DNA from: Blumeriella jaapii
Taxonomy: Eukaryota > Ascomycota > Leotiomycetes > Helotiales > Drepanopezizaceae
Reading direction: 5' to 3'
Assembly: GCA_009599575.1 (NCBI GenBank)
Contig: VWND01000001.1
Location: 496,001-560,000, forward strand
DNA: 64,000 nucleotides
Shown piece by piece: positions 35,167 to 46,269 of the stretch (positions within the stretch are counted from its first letter, which is position 1; each line of letters starts with the position of its first letter). Position numbers and translations under genes: made by a program. The notes under the pieces are model-generated. The model was not told where the DNA came from, ran no database searches, and saw nothing but the letters and a program-made list of their open reading frames with translations.

Positions 35167-36036
35167 CTACCAGCGGTTCACGCTCCAAAGCCCTATCAAC
35201 AGGAACCAGAAGCATCCTAGCACAATACCAGCAAGCAGCACCCAGCAAGCGGCTATACCACACCACATCTCATTAGCACTCTCCTCATCCTTTCCTTCCT
35301 TCCTTTCCCCATCCATCCCCCATTCGTCTCCTCCCTGACCCCTCCTCACGTCCTTCGACACCCCCAACCCACACCAAAACACCCCAAACCCCAGCAGCAA
35401 AAAAACAAATCAGTCTAGCGAGCTCAAACACATCCCCCATCTGCCCTCCCCTTAAAAAGAAAAGAGAGGAAACTCACTACTCAAAGCCTGCTCCCTCCAA
35501 ACCCTCCACTCCTCTTCCTCATCCAGCAGCTGCGCCTGCCTCTCCAGATCCACATCCACATTCACATTGACATCCGCAGCGAGCCCAGCGTCAGAGAGAG
35601 CGGCTATCGTGCCGTACCTCCTCGCCTGGAGGGTGTGCTGCTCGGGGATCAGGACCCGGACGTAGGTGGGCGGCTCGGGCTCTGCACTGGCTGAGGGTAG
35701 GGCATCTTCTGTGGTGGAGGTGGCGGTGTCTGTGTATGAGGGAGGATTCTGGGGGGCAGGCTTAGTATTTGTTCGTGTTTCTTCTTTTTCTTTTGCAGAG
35801 AGGGTGCTTGATTCGGGAGGGAAGGAGGGGCGTGTACGTCGGTGGGTAGTGAGCGGCTCATGGTGATCGGTCACAAGGAGGATAGCTTGAGGAGATGGGA
35901 AGGACTGTGAGCTATTGAGGGTTCCGAGGGGGGGGGGGGGGGTTGTATAGGCTTGGAGGAAAAAGGGAATAGTCGGTGGTTTGTTGTGAACTCGAGCTCG
36001 AGCTTGAGCCTGAAGAATTGGTGGTTTGCCATTCAC
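35167..36036 (-). CDS. Hypothetical protein, Pro/Ser-rich with a C-terminal membrane helix
   Basis: Minus strand. The main frame (35,452-36,036) is Pro/Ser/Thr-rich at first, then has a better ordered part (TYVRVLIPEQHTLQARRYGT, IAALSDAGLAAD, EEEEWRVWREQALSSEF). A donor GTGAGT follows at 35,477-35,472. A second frame (35,167-35,400) reads FGVFWCGLGVSKDVRRGQGG and ends with a strong transmembrane helix (IAACWVLLAGIVLGCFWFLL), which looks like the true C-terminus. I could not find an AG acceptor that joins the two in phase: the CTAG at 35,415-35,418 leads straight into a stop. Start codon, splice and exact ends are therefore uncertain. No known family recognised. Confidence 0.5.
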
Positions 36037-36484
36037 TGTCAGTTACACAGCATGCGACGAAAAAGGCGCTGGCATGTGCAGGGGGTGAGATGTAGACCAG
36101 AATCGAAATCGACAACCAAGAAGGTTGAGATATTGGTAGATACTTGCAACTCGGGTTGCTGGTTGTGACTGGTTTCTATTCAATGTGTTTGTTGAGTAAA
36201 GGCGCGCGGCTGCTTTGTTGACTTTCTGCATTAGCTCTGAGGCGACTTGCCGACGAGGCAAAGGGGCACAAATATCCGGCACTGTAGTATTAAGGACAAA
36301 TAGGGAGAAGCAATGCTTGTTGATCGAGGTTGTATTTAACTGCCATGCATGCTCGAAGAAAATGAAACGCAAGCTGGCTTGTCATGAAAGCGATGCGGCC
36401 AATCTATCATGCCCGTCTCTAACGCCGTAGTACGTTGTTATCCTATCTTCCCTCGCAAGATCTCCCCCTTCAGCTCATCCCCAT
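36037..36484. other. Intergenic spacer
   Basis: About 450 bases between two minus-strand genes: 3' UTR of the E2 enzyme gene and upstream region of the hypothetical gene. No further feature seen. Confidence 0.5.
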
Positions 36485-37196
36485 CTACAGCGTTCCGCCG
36501 GCATACTTCCGACACACGGCCCTCGCCTCCGCATCAAACGCCTTGCGGTCCTCCTTGAACATCTGCGCCGCACTCTGCTCCACGGCATCGTCCGGCACAG
36601 GCTCCACCAGCAGCTGCTGCGTCGCTGTCAAAACGCTCATGATCTTGGACGAGGGCTTCCAGGCGTCGGCCTTGAGGATACCGATGCACATGCTGCCGTG
36701 CTCGTCAAAGGTCACGTTGGGGTGGTAGATGCGGGTCTTGAAGGAGAGCTTGGGCGGCTTGAAGGGGTATTCGTGGGGGAGGGTGAGGAGGAGGGTGAAT
36801 TTGCCGGTCTGCAGATGGTTGACTGGGTGTTAGCTGGAGCGATGTAGGGGTAAAGGAATTGAAGAGTCGAGTTCTAAGGGCATGGCTTTTGCTAAAAGAA
36901 CAGAAAAAGAAAGGGGCAGATGTACGGCGTAAGGCGTGCCCTCAGGACCGTCCAGCACGATGTTCCAGTTGTGGACGTTGTTGTCGTCGACCAGTTTGAC
37001 TTCGATGCCGGTCGGTGGGTTCTCTGTTACTTCTGCGAGCTCCTGGGGCGGGTTAGCTGGTGTTCTCTGCCTTTTCTTTCCCCGCCCTGCCATTCATAGA
37101 CTCTCTCTGTGAGCTGTATACTCCTGTGATGTTTCATTGTTCTGCTCAACGGAAGGGAAATGGCTTGCTTGCCTTCGTGATTCTCTTCTGTGCCAT
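36485..37196 (-). CDS. Ubiquitin-conjugating enzyme E2
   Basis: Minus strand, three exons: 37173-37196, 36926-37042 and 36485-36808; 154 residues, a normal size for a core UBC protein. It starts MAQKRITK|ELAEVTENPPTG, the usual E2 first helix, reached only by splicing a 130-bp intron with a GC donor (AAG|GCAAGC) and a CAG acceptor. The second intron (117 bp) is GT-AG. The UBC fold follows: HNWNIVLDGPEGTPYA, LPHEYPFKPPKLSFKT, the HPN triad in RIYHPNVTFDEHGSM and the catalytic Cys in GSMCIGILKADAWKPSSK. It takes ubiquitin (or a related modifier) from E1 and passes it to substrates with an E3. The WKP after the active site recalls UbcH7/UBE2L3-like enzymes; the exact orthologue is not clear. Confidence 0.9.
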
Positions 37197-37915
37197 CTTG
37201 GAGGGGTAGCGGGGTTGATTTGGGAGGGGGAACTCGATTGTGGTTTTCTCCGTGGGTCTGGCGACAAAGCTTGTCACGGTGGTCGTGGTCGAAATCGCGG
37301 TTCGAAGTCGTGGTCGCTGGCAGCGGAAAAGAGAGGTCGAGATACGAAAACCTTTCGTTGTGAAAGAGAATGGCGAAGCGTGTTGTCGATGTGGTGTGTC
37401 CTGTGTTTGAGGAGGATGAACCTTTGTAAAGGGAGTGGGGCACCGAGTTGAAGACAAGGCTGAGGGGAGGCTGAGGGTTACTGGTGAATGGGGGTGAAAC
37501 TGAGCAACAGGAACATCGAATACCAGTGAATTCACGTGGCATGGCAGGTTCTTGTGCTGTAAAATGCTGCAGAGATATCAACGATTCTATATATACAGAC
37601 GACTCTGCGACAGTTTGCTCGGATCATACTGTATATGAAAGTTGAGCTTGAGCTCACTCGAGGCGTAGAAACAGGAGCAGGAGCAGGAGCAGGCAGCTTT
37701 CTGCTCGACCTAGAGTCGTGAATACAAAGATCTAATAGAGAGGCATCTAAGCCCTTATGATCCAGAAATCTCGTGTCTTCATTCCTTTCCCATGCCATGT
37801 CCAGCACCACAGATCGAGAACCAGATCCCACGGAAATGATAGCCCGTCTCTATCGCACACCAAGTTCCGGGTATCGCAATGCCAAAAGATCACCTTGCTT
37901 GCCTTCGCAACAGGA
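37197..37915. other. Intergenic: promoter of the E2 gene and 3' region of SEC11
   Basis: About 720 bases. Open frames run through the left part on both strands but overlap each other and match nothing; they are best read as promoter or 5' UTR shadow. A GAGCAG/GGAGCA run is at about 37,671-37,695. Confidence 0.5.
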
Positions 37916-38593
37916 TCATTCCCTCTGCAACACCACCACCAGGCCCATGATGCCCAGCATGACAGTCTTGAGCCAAGGGTGTTCGCTCAGCATGATAGTC
38001 ACATAGCCAACAAATGGGATATAGGCGACGACGCTGCCGATGATGTCCTTGCGCTCGATGTAGTCCTGGCCCCGGGCGTAGAGTTCCGTGTCGTCTGCGG
38101 CGTTGTTGTCGCCTTTCGTCAGGAGTTGCGCGTTTTCTCTGTCAAGACCACGATATCAGCCATCCGTAAAGCCCAGCCCACGCTCCGTAAAAACTGCCAT
38201 CGGCTTCCGTGAACTCGCTGTACCAAGGGCCTATGCAGCTCCGCATCCCAGTCATGGGCTCCTCCGAGCAGCAATAGCAAGGACACAGGTCACCTACCCA
38301 ACACCGAACTTCCTGACCACCCGATGTACAATCGGGATGTCCTTCCCCTTCACGTTGTACACCACAATCTCCCCGACCTTCGTCTCCTCCAGCCAATTCC
38401 TGTTCCACAAGAACAGCAGATCCCCTCTCTGGAACGCGGGCTCCATGCTGCCGGATAGCACAACCACAATCGGACTGGGGGAGTCGGCGATCACGGAGAG
38501 CCCCTTCCACATCATGAAGGCGGTGGAAAGGATCAGAGCGAAGTTGAGGAGCTGGGAGGCGCCTTGCCGGGGATTGGAGAGCATGGAGAACAT
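37916..38593 (-). CDS. SEC11: Signal peptidase complex catalytic subunit SEC11
   Basis: Minus strand, two exons: 38298-38593 and 37916-38138, joined by a 159-bp GT-AG intron; 172 residues, the usual length. It starts [20 protein letters not shown] and has an N-terminal transmembrane helix ([18 protein letters not shown]). The type I signal peptidase boxes follow: [20 protein letters not shown] with the nucleophile Ser, and [20 protein letters not shown] with the catalytic His that replaces Lys in the eukaryotic enzymes. Exon 2 gives [20 protein letters not shown] with the acidic residues. A second hydrophobic segment is at the C-terminus ([15 protein letters not shown]). It cleaves signal peptides in the endoplasmic reticulum membrane. 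Confidence 0.95.
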
Positions 38594-39869
38594 AGTGGGC
38601 GAAGCAGCTGTTGGGAAGCTGCTGTGGGACGAAGATTGCTGGATGCGCGTTGGAGAGGAGAGTATGAGTCGCGGGTGATGGTGGAGCCCGAGATACTAGA
38701 GAGGAGGAGGTTGGAAGAAGGACGCGTATCGAGGTGGTGGCAATCGTCGAAGTGGCTTCCTGGTGTTGCGCGGAGTTGTGGACACTTTGGAGTGCTGGGG
38801 AGATGCGCTCTCTGCCGATGTAAGGCCGTCGTGCTTCGATTTTCTCACCCAACATCACCTCCAGTTTGTTGATTCTTACTTGTGTTTGACCTATGCCAAA
38901 CTATTGGGCATCGTACAAATTTTATCATATACGTGATCTGCTTCATGCAATTGCTCGCTCTGCCTTACGCTTAGGTGTCCTGGTCACAGCAACAACTCTT
39001 CTCAGCCCGTCTTTCATCTGCCATCGTACTACTTACAAGTGGGACTGATGGTGGACATCTTCGTCTTTACAGTCCTTGCGTATGGATCATAGATTTGCAT
39101 GCTGAATGAGTAGTCTGCAAAGACGTCAATGCTCATCGGTCATTCCAACTGTTTTTTTTTCCCTATTTCGGATTAGCCTTGTTTTGTAGGAAATCGTATA
39201 TGATTGAGATTCCTGGGCCACTATGGGCTCTCAGTGTTCGTGTCAAAAGCTGTCACATTGTGTATTGCCATATTTCTTGGATACATGATTTTGAGAGGAG
39301 AACAAGTTTGGCCGAGATGTCATGCCGAGCTTGTGCTCTATGTAAGATACCTTGAACTGTTTTACACGTCTACAGACTCTGTAACAGATAGGAACACACG
39401 CATGTTGTCCGAATTGTCTAACCCGTTCTCAATCTACTATTAGCTCTCTGCTTTGGTTCTTTCTAAGCTCACTTATCTCTTTCACGTGGTAAAAGGCTCT
39501 GCCTTCAATGATCCTTCCCAAACCCCAATCTCACCACTCAGCACTCACGACTTCTATCTCTCTCAACCGCGTCTTGGAGACATCACATCGTACCTTCTTT
39601 TCCTTCCTTTCTTCCTTCCTTCCTTCTTTCCTTCCTTGCTCCCTACTCGTCCAATCCAGGCCAAGCTACTTAAGCTTGCGTTGCTTTAAGACTCTCCCAT
39701 CTCCCATCTCCCATCTTCTCTCTCCTCACCCTCTTTCATCCCGCATTCATCAACACCAGTGTCCGTCTCTCCTCCTACCCTTCACGTCCTCGGAGCGGCA
39801 TTTGCTTCCTCGGTCATCATTCGTTCTCTACCTCTACTAAGACACCAATACAGCTCTCGTTCGTCCGCC
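38594..39869. other. Divergent intergenic region, 1.28 kb
   Basis: Promoters of SEC11 (left) and the membrane protein (right). A CTTC/CCTT pyrimidine tract (about 39,597-39,642) and three TCTCCCA units (39,695-39,716) lie upstream of the right-hand gene, typical of fungal pyrimidine-rich promoters. Confidence 0.5.
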
Positions 39870-40991
39870 ATGTCTTCATCGACTGCTCTTCTCCCCAAGG
39901 ATAAGAAGGATGGCCACGTATGTCTTCCATCCCCAAGCCAACAACACCTTAATTCAACTCACGCGTCGCTTTGTAGCCCATCTTTCTTCGCGTCTGCCAC
40001 TCGCCATGGACCGTCATCGGCCAAAAGGCTCTTGTCGGCCTGCGTGCCTTGGTCGCTTTTTACCTGCTGATCAGCTTCATCATGCTCATCGACTTCGAGG
40101 TTAAGCACACCCACGACAGGTACCTGACGTTCTTCAAATTCTCCAATGTCTCGTACTTCATCCAGCTTCTCTACCACTGGATCGCTTTTGTGAGTTGCAT
40201 TCCTACCTCTCGTGTGACAGATGCATTCGCTGAGTCTTATAGGTCTGGACCTTCATGCACCTTCACTACCCACACCACAGCTCCTCGGCCCCATCCACCG
40301 CCACCGCTATCCAGAAGGCCTTCTCTCCTCCAAAGCAGAACCCTGCCACCAACAACCGCCTCTGGTTCAGCATCTTCTACACCGTTGCCCAGACATGGCC
40401 TCTCGTCTCGGCCTTCTTGCACTGGGCCATCTTGGCTCCCAAGGGCAGAACCACCATCCCGGGTAAGTCAATCTGCTGCCACATCTATTCTATACTCAAA
40501 ATTGCTAGCGAATGAGACATTCAGCCACGGCTCCTTCACCGCATTCTATGTCATCGGCAAATACGTTGTCTCTGCTGTTATCGCTTTGATTGAGCTTGTC
40601 CTACTGAGCAGTATCAGACGCCAGGTTGTATGTGGACCTTTTCTACGCCTCAATTTCTTGCTGATAATTTTAGCTTGTGGCTTCCCATGTGATCGGTCTC
40701 TCCATCCTCACCGCACTCTACATCGGCTGGGTCTACATCGGACACGTTGCCACTCACAAGTGGGCTCTGTTCTTCTTGAACCACAAGGAGATGAAGTGGG
40801 AGCATGTCTTTGAGGGTTGGGTCGGACTGATTGTTCTGAGCAACATTTGTGAGTCCTTCGTCTTCGACGTTGTGTTCTTGCTAACCACATCTCTAGTCTT
40901 CGCCATTATTTACTTCATCACTGCCGCGCGCGAGAGATTGACCCGCAAATCAGAGCACAAGAACGCTGGCTACCAATCTCTTCCACAGTAG
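39870..40991 (+). CDS. Multi-pass membrane protein, FAR-17a/AIG1-like
   Basis: Six exons: 39870-39917, 39977-40189, 40243-40462, 40509-40624, 40674-40848 and 40897-40991, all GT-AG with introns of 46-59 bp and consistent phase; 288 residues. After a short polar N-terminus come repeated hydrophobic helices: KALVGLRALVAFYLLISFIM, FKFSNVSYFIQLLYHWIAFV, WFSIFYTVAQTWPLVSAFLH, FYVIGKYVVSAVIALIELVL, VIGLSILTALYIGWVYIGHV and a last one ending FFAIIYFITAARERL. The layout resembles fungal proteins loosely related to the FAR-17a/AIG1 family; no catalytic residues are evident to me. The C-terminus is polar (RKSEHKNAGYQSLPQ). Function unknown; it is an integral membrane protein. Confidence 0.82.
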
Positions 40992-41811
40992 TGGCTGTCG
41001 ATGCGGAGATACTGAGGATGCAACCTCGTTTTGGTAGTAACTTGACTTTGCTGAGTGTAAAGTTGTGTCGAGAACATAGACTCGGTATTGTTATGATGAG
41101 TTGGGGTTTCTTTTTATCAGCTAGATTACGCTTGAACGGGTAGAGAACGGAGTATCGGGATAAGATTGGCCTGTGTATCGGTGTTGTAGGGGACTGCTCT
41201 TTGTAGTTACTAGTTTAATTCAGAGCCTTACCCCTCATCCTCTGTCATCATGGAGCTGCTGCTTCTAAGCTGTGACAAGTGCTCTAATTTTTTGGGGAGC
41301 CTTTGGAATGTCCCGTTGCGTTTTATCGCACCGGTGGCGCTTGTGAAGTTTTTCTGTGGTTCGTGTGCTGTATGCCTCTTCTGCATAGTACCTCTCATCT
41401 GCATCCTCGTAGAAAGGCCCAAAACACGCTGATTGTACTATTAGGGTTTTTTGCTTTCGTTTTGGGAAGTACATGCTACATGTTTTCTCTCGCTTGACTA
41501 TGGTTTTCGGGCTCCTTGCAAGTGATGTCACGGGATACCTGCTTTACAATATCTAGTTAATAGCCTGAGCGCATGACATCAAGTGTAGTCTGCGTGTAAG
41601 AAAGGATCTGAGAAAATGCTGCACAGTGGAAGTGAATCGGACATCACTCAGGTCCCGTCACGTAGTTGCGGGCATGATCAAGATCTTGATGATTGGGCAG
41701 ATATCCTACCTACGATAACAGGTCTAGATTTTAGATTGTGTGGACTGGGGTAACGGGTAGGGCTGAGCGATGTCAACAGGTACAGTAGATTAGTCGGTAC
41801 CTGCATCCTGT
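40992..41811. other. Intergenic, left part of a 5.3-kb gene-poor stretch
   Basis: 3' region of the membrane protein gene, then no recognisable feature up to the minisatellite. Confidence 0.5.
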
Positions 41812-41938
41812 ACAGTAGGTACAGTAGGTACAGTAGGTACAGTAGGTACAGTAGGTACAGTAGGTACAGTAGGTACAGTAGGTACAGTAGGTACAGTAGG
41901 TACAGTAGGTACAGTAGGTACAGTAGGTACAGTAGGTA
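41812..41938 (+). repeat. 9-bp minisatellite, about 14 units of ACAGTAGGT
   Basis: Nearly perfect tandem copies of ACAGTAGGT. The unit contains the GTACAGTA half of the palindrome scattered through the intergenic regions of this window. In one minus frame it encodes (LYL)n, which explains an artefactual open frame. Confidence 0.92.
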
Positions 41939-41953
41939 GAGTGAGTGCCTTAG

Positions 41954-42136
41954 GGAGGAGCGGGCTCGCTTAGAGGTTACTCGTGCGAGGTGCGCGAGTC
42001 GGGCCTCCGGGCGCGGTTGCATGCTGTGGCTAAGAAGGACTATCTGGAGATGAGGGGGAGGGTGGAGAGGAAGATGGGCAGGTTGGAGGTGCTGCAGACG
42101 GCGATTGCGAGGGTAGAGAAGAGTGGGTTGTACTGA
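41954..42136 (+). pseudogene. Orphan 3'-exon-like coding fragment
   Basis: Immediately right of the minisatellite, an open frame reads ESGLRARLHAVAKKDYLEMR then GRVERKMGRLEVLQTAIARV and ends EKSGLY-stop. GC-rich codons and an amphipathic, coiled-coil-like composition suggest genuine coding sequence. A CTTAG acceptor lies at 41,969-41,973, but no upstream exon is found; the minisatellite occupies its place. Either a last exon of an unrecognised gene or a gene tail left after repeat expansion. Confidence 0.35.
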
Positions 42137-44361
42137 GGGGGGGGTGGGTTGGGGAGCGTAGATGCCTACCTAGGGTACTGTACCTACCTTACAGTAGGTG
42201 GGGAGGGAAAGTCTGGCGAGAGCGGTTGATAGCTCTCACACTGATCTCTCATACTGGTCTCGATGAAAGATTGTGATGATTTGGATATTGTTGCGGGAGA
42301 TCTGGTATTCAGCTTTCATTTACCTATTCAAGTGTTGCATTATTCGTAGTGCATATTTCAAATCGGTTTAGCATAGCTAAACAAAACCGGTGGGAAGTAA
42401 GGTACGTGATGTTTTCGACCCCTTTTAAACATAGACTTGATGAATCGAAAGCAAAAGAAATGAAAGGAACGAAGCAGGCAAATTGAAACCAAAAGACTGC
42501 ACTTCGCTAAGGAATCAGGTGTGAGTTTTGCAAGAAATTTGAGAAAAGAAAGAGTCAGATAGATGTCTTTCAGTGTTGTGCAAACTAACACTTGTCAAAA
42601 GATTTCGAGCAACGGTGTATGGATAGCATTGGAAGCAGATGGTAGCCTTTGGAAAGCCAATAGGTTCGAATACTGATATGTAAATGATAGCCGAAGCATT
42701 CGATATCTCGCGATTTTCGTTAACGTAAATCGGGTTCCACAGTCTGTCCCAGACGGAGAGCGAAAAAAGTTACGAATGTGATTGCGCTGATGACAGTGAA
42801 GCAGAAGGGAACGAAACGGAAATGGCAACGGTCGCTCCGAACCGGTCGTAGAAAGAGGGTGGCAAAAACATCGGAAGGGAAGCAAGAAAGGGATGATTGT
42901 CCGAACACCTCTAGCCTTTTCCACCCTCAGATTCCATTGAACCTTGCTATTTTTTCCCAAAGGTACTGTACAAAGCATCAGACGCAAAGTGGCATCTCTG
43001 ATAGGTCTGATTGTGTGCTCCCCTGCATGATTTCCGGCCTAACTAACCTAACATCAGGATAGGGTTTTGAGCTTACGCATTCTACGCATGAGATAGAAAT
43101 ACATGGGTAGATTCTATTTATATACATTTTTCAGCTCTGTCTGTATTTGCTCCGCCTCATAGTCTTATGACGTTGACGGCGTAGAGCCCGAGGTGGTATT
43201 TTGCCTCTCTGGCTAAGCTTCAAGAATCGAATGATAGTGACTGATGCCAAGCCCATGATGGTCGACGATCACCGATTTATTCTGGTTTTTTTTTAACCAG
43301 GTTACAAGTAAACGATAGAATCTATGTTATCAACCTTTCCATTGTACAGTGGATAACTGTTTCCGAGATTTGGTCTGAGTAGGCTGCTCTGATTCTTAAC
43401 AGCAATGTGTATGAGGTGTTTACTTACTGTAAACCGGGAGAAAGGTTCGACTCTACACCACCAATACACACTACCTACTGTACAGAGTATGCCTGCCAAA
43501 GTTCCGTTTGCTTACACATTGTTTGACTTGGTAGGGTTCTTTAAAAAGAAGCATTATCGGTCTCGGCGTGCAGATCAGCTTACGTGGGCACTCGCCAACT
43601 TTTGCCATCGGCATTTCTTGATGTGGCACTAGGCACTTTATTTTTTGGTTTCATAGTCAGCTCGCTCAATTTGAGGAGGACGACGAATTCATGGGATCAA
43701 GGTACCGACCGTTCCCTCTAATCTTATATCGCATGAAAGAGGTGTATGCGTAGTTATATATATTTATATTTAAACAAACACACGAGGGGCTTGCTTGAGA
43801 CGAGTTTGATCTAGAAAATGGAGCACCACGCCTATCGACCACCACATCCGCCCAGCCTGCGAAGCCCCAACAATGCAGAGCCAGACTCGAAATTCTTTTT
43901 TGGTAACCAACCCAGTTTGCATTATCTGTGACGAGGGCCAAGTTGTCGGGATCCGCCAAAGTCAAATGGATCAGTTAAGTTCGTCAAGAGCCGTGTTCCG
44001 GGCGGGGTATGAAACGTAAACAGTGGGTGGTGAGAGCAGGGGCTGATCGGTCCATATACGACTCCCCCTCCCTCCCATCCCATCCAAGTGTATAAGAGTG
44101 AGTGACAGTTCACGAATTTCGCTCTCTTTCCACAAGCTTCACACTCGCTTCATACACATTCACACTTTCAACAAGCTTGACCCGAAGAGAAAAGGAAACG
44201 AGCCCTCCAAGAAAGTCTTGAAGCACGGAACGCAATCCGGAACCCTCCATTCGCCACACCTACCTACCTAGATTTGACCAGGTGCAAAGACTGTCAGGCG
44301 TCTTGGGCTTGCGTCAAAACACCAGATCGATCCCCAGCAGATACCAGTCGACAACGGCGGG
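42137..44361. other. Intergenic, 2.2 kb
   Basis: No gene supported. GTAC palindromes occur near 42,177-42,200. A TATA-like TATAAGAG at 44,091 followed by a CT/CA-rich leader (44,110-44,260) looks like a core promoter for the small frame at 44,362. Confidence 0.45.
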
Positions 44362-44589
44362 ATGGGTGCATCTATGTCCTCGAGCATCGAGCGGCGCCGA
44401 TACTACGGACCCTTCGTCGTCGGCATGACGTCGCCGCGACTGCGAGGGGAGCAGGAAGACGGCGGGCCAGTACACCGAGCCGACAGCGTGCCAGACGAGG
44501 GCGCCGGAAGGGGAGGTCGGTACACGGATGCCTACAGCATTGCCGGTCTTGGGTACGGGAGGAAGAAGAAAAGGGTGCTCACGGGCTGA
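44362..44589 (+). CDS. Possible small protein, 75 residues
   Basis: The first ATG downstream of the TATAAGAG-like promoter and CT-rich leader opens a 75-codon frame with GC-rich third positions. The product is basic and Gly/Arg-rich (RYYGPFVVGMTSPRLRGEQE, YTDAYSIAGLGYGRKKKRVL). No family, signal peptide or membrane helix is recognised. An overlapping minus-strand frame of 143 codons is the main alternative. Confidence 0.35.
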   Translation: MGASMSSSIERRRYYGPFVVGMTSPRLRGEQEDGGPVHRADSVPDEGAGRGGRYTDAYSIAGLGYGRKKKRVLTG

Positions 44590-46269
44590 TGAGGGGACGA
44601 AGAGCAGACTGACTGGGCGAGAGACGGGAGGGATGTGATCATCACTCGAAGGAGTAGGCCACTGCGTCGAGGAAGGTTGGACAGCCAAGGTCATCATTCG
44701 ATGCGTCCTGGATTTGGGTTTTGCATGTTGGGACATCGTGTCCAAAGAGCTGGGATACCCACGTGGGGAGAAGGGAGCCGGACTTCTTTGCCATTGGTTC
44801 CTGCTCGAGCTACTTCTACAGTACAGTCAGTTTTCTTACGACGGTGTATGAATTATGAATTGCACGCTACAAGCATCTTGCTTGGTTAATACTCGGAATA
44901 TTACAATAAGATATTTGTTACGCATCGCTTCACGCATTTCATTACTTAGACGATGTGTTACGGAGAAGCAAGAGAAAAATAAATGAATACATGTTTTCAG
45001 TGACTGCTCTTTGCTATCATTGGTCTTCACAGCCCGATTGGGCCGTCACTATATGACAAGCATGATGTTGCTTTGAAATACCTGTTGAGCTTACAGTACT
45101 TAAACAAGGTTTACGAACCAGACGAAAACAACCATTTCGCTATCAATTCTATTACAACAGCCAAAGAGAAAAAAGGGAAGAAGACAACAGGTGCATACGT
45201 ACATGTATTTATATCATTGATATATCAATATAAATTTCTATCAACATGACTTTGACAAGTCGTCTCAATTCTCCGCCCGGTGGTCGGACTGCCCGCCACC
45301 AAACAATCATCATGAATCTCCATTGTTTCAGAGCGGTTTTCTTCTCGAATGCGACGGTCTAAACCTCTTACAGTACATGTTCATGCTGTACGGATAAAGA
45401 AAGATAAAGGTACCGACAATACAGCACGGGGATTTCTTCATACCGCCACAGCGAATAAATAGTATCCAACATCAAACACGGATCATGCAACGCCTCATTT
45501 GCCCCTGTTTACTTCCATCTGCGATAGTGGTTCCATCTGTTGCCACATCTGTGATATCCGTCATTAGAGAGAGGGTTTGAGAGGCGAAGGACACAGCCTG
45601 GCAGTATGCATAACCTGTCACTGCATCTAGATCTCGAGATAAACAATTTCAGAAGACAAGCCTGGCCTAGCCTAAGCATGAGAAGATTGTAGAATAGAGG
45701 ACGCGGTAAGCCGGCGTTCCTTATTTTTTTTTTGGCTGTCGACTGCTCTGATGGGGGGATGCGCGGACGGAGAAGTCGGCTTTAGCGTGTGTGTGCATGT
45801 ACAGTACAGTACTGTAGGTGATTAGTGGCGAGAATCCTACGGGACCTGATGCAATCAGATTCTTGGTGAGTAAAAGTAAAGACATCCGAATCCAGGGTTC
45901 GGGATGTCGAAAAGAAGCTGCGTTCTCGCGTGAGAAGTCAACAACGCTAAGGCAGACCAGCTTAGCTCGATGGATTCTCACGCGCGAGTATCAAGATACA
46001 GGTGTCGCGTTGCGAAAGCGGGAAGAGTCCACCAGTCTCGTCAAGCTACAGTACGTGGTCTTGCACCACCGACGATGTGTTTGAAGATTTTTGATTTTGC
46101 AGGAATATATATGCAACTGCTAGAGACAGACCACAGGCCCGATGACATCCAGTTGACCGGCGGCGGAGGACATCCTCGCAAGTACAAATAAAGCAAGCTT
46201 GTTTTCTTTTTCTACAGAGTCCCAATACCAAACGCCCGCTGTGCCTGTAGCTATTCAAACGTACTGTAC
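44590..46269. other. Intergenic, 1.7 kb
   Basis: No gene supported. Contains TACAGTACAGTACTGTAG at about 45,801-45,818 and a T-rich tract at 45,722-45,733. The right end is the 3' region of PHO89. Confidence 0.5.

Noticed and set aside
35649..35861. 70-codon minus frame in the hypothetical gene
   Set aside because: Shadow of the Pro/Ser-rich frame; poly-Lys and poly-Pro only.
37146..37581. Minus frames of 129 and 184 codons upstream of the E2 enzyme
   Set aside because: They run through the GC-AG intron and promoter; the correct E2 start at 37,196 is embedded in one of them.
41812..41938. Internal telomere-like array
   Set aside because: The unit ACAGTAGGT is not TTAGGG and the neighbouring sequence is not subtelomeric.
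41678..42022. 114-codon minus frame with (LYL)n repeats
   Set aside because: Translation of the 9-bp minisatellite; not a protein gene.
44314..44745. 143-codon minus frame opposite the small ORF
   Set aside because: No promoter signal on that side and no recognisable domain; the plus frame is slightly better supported.
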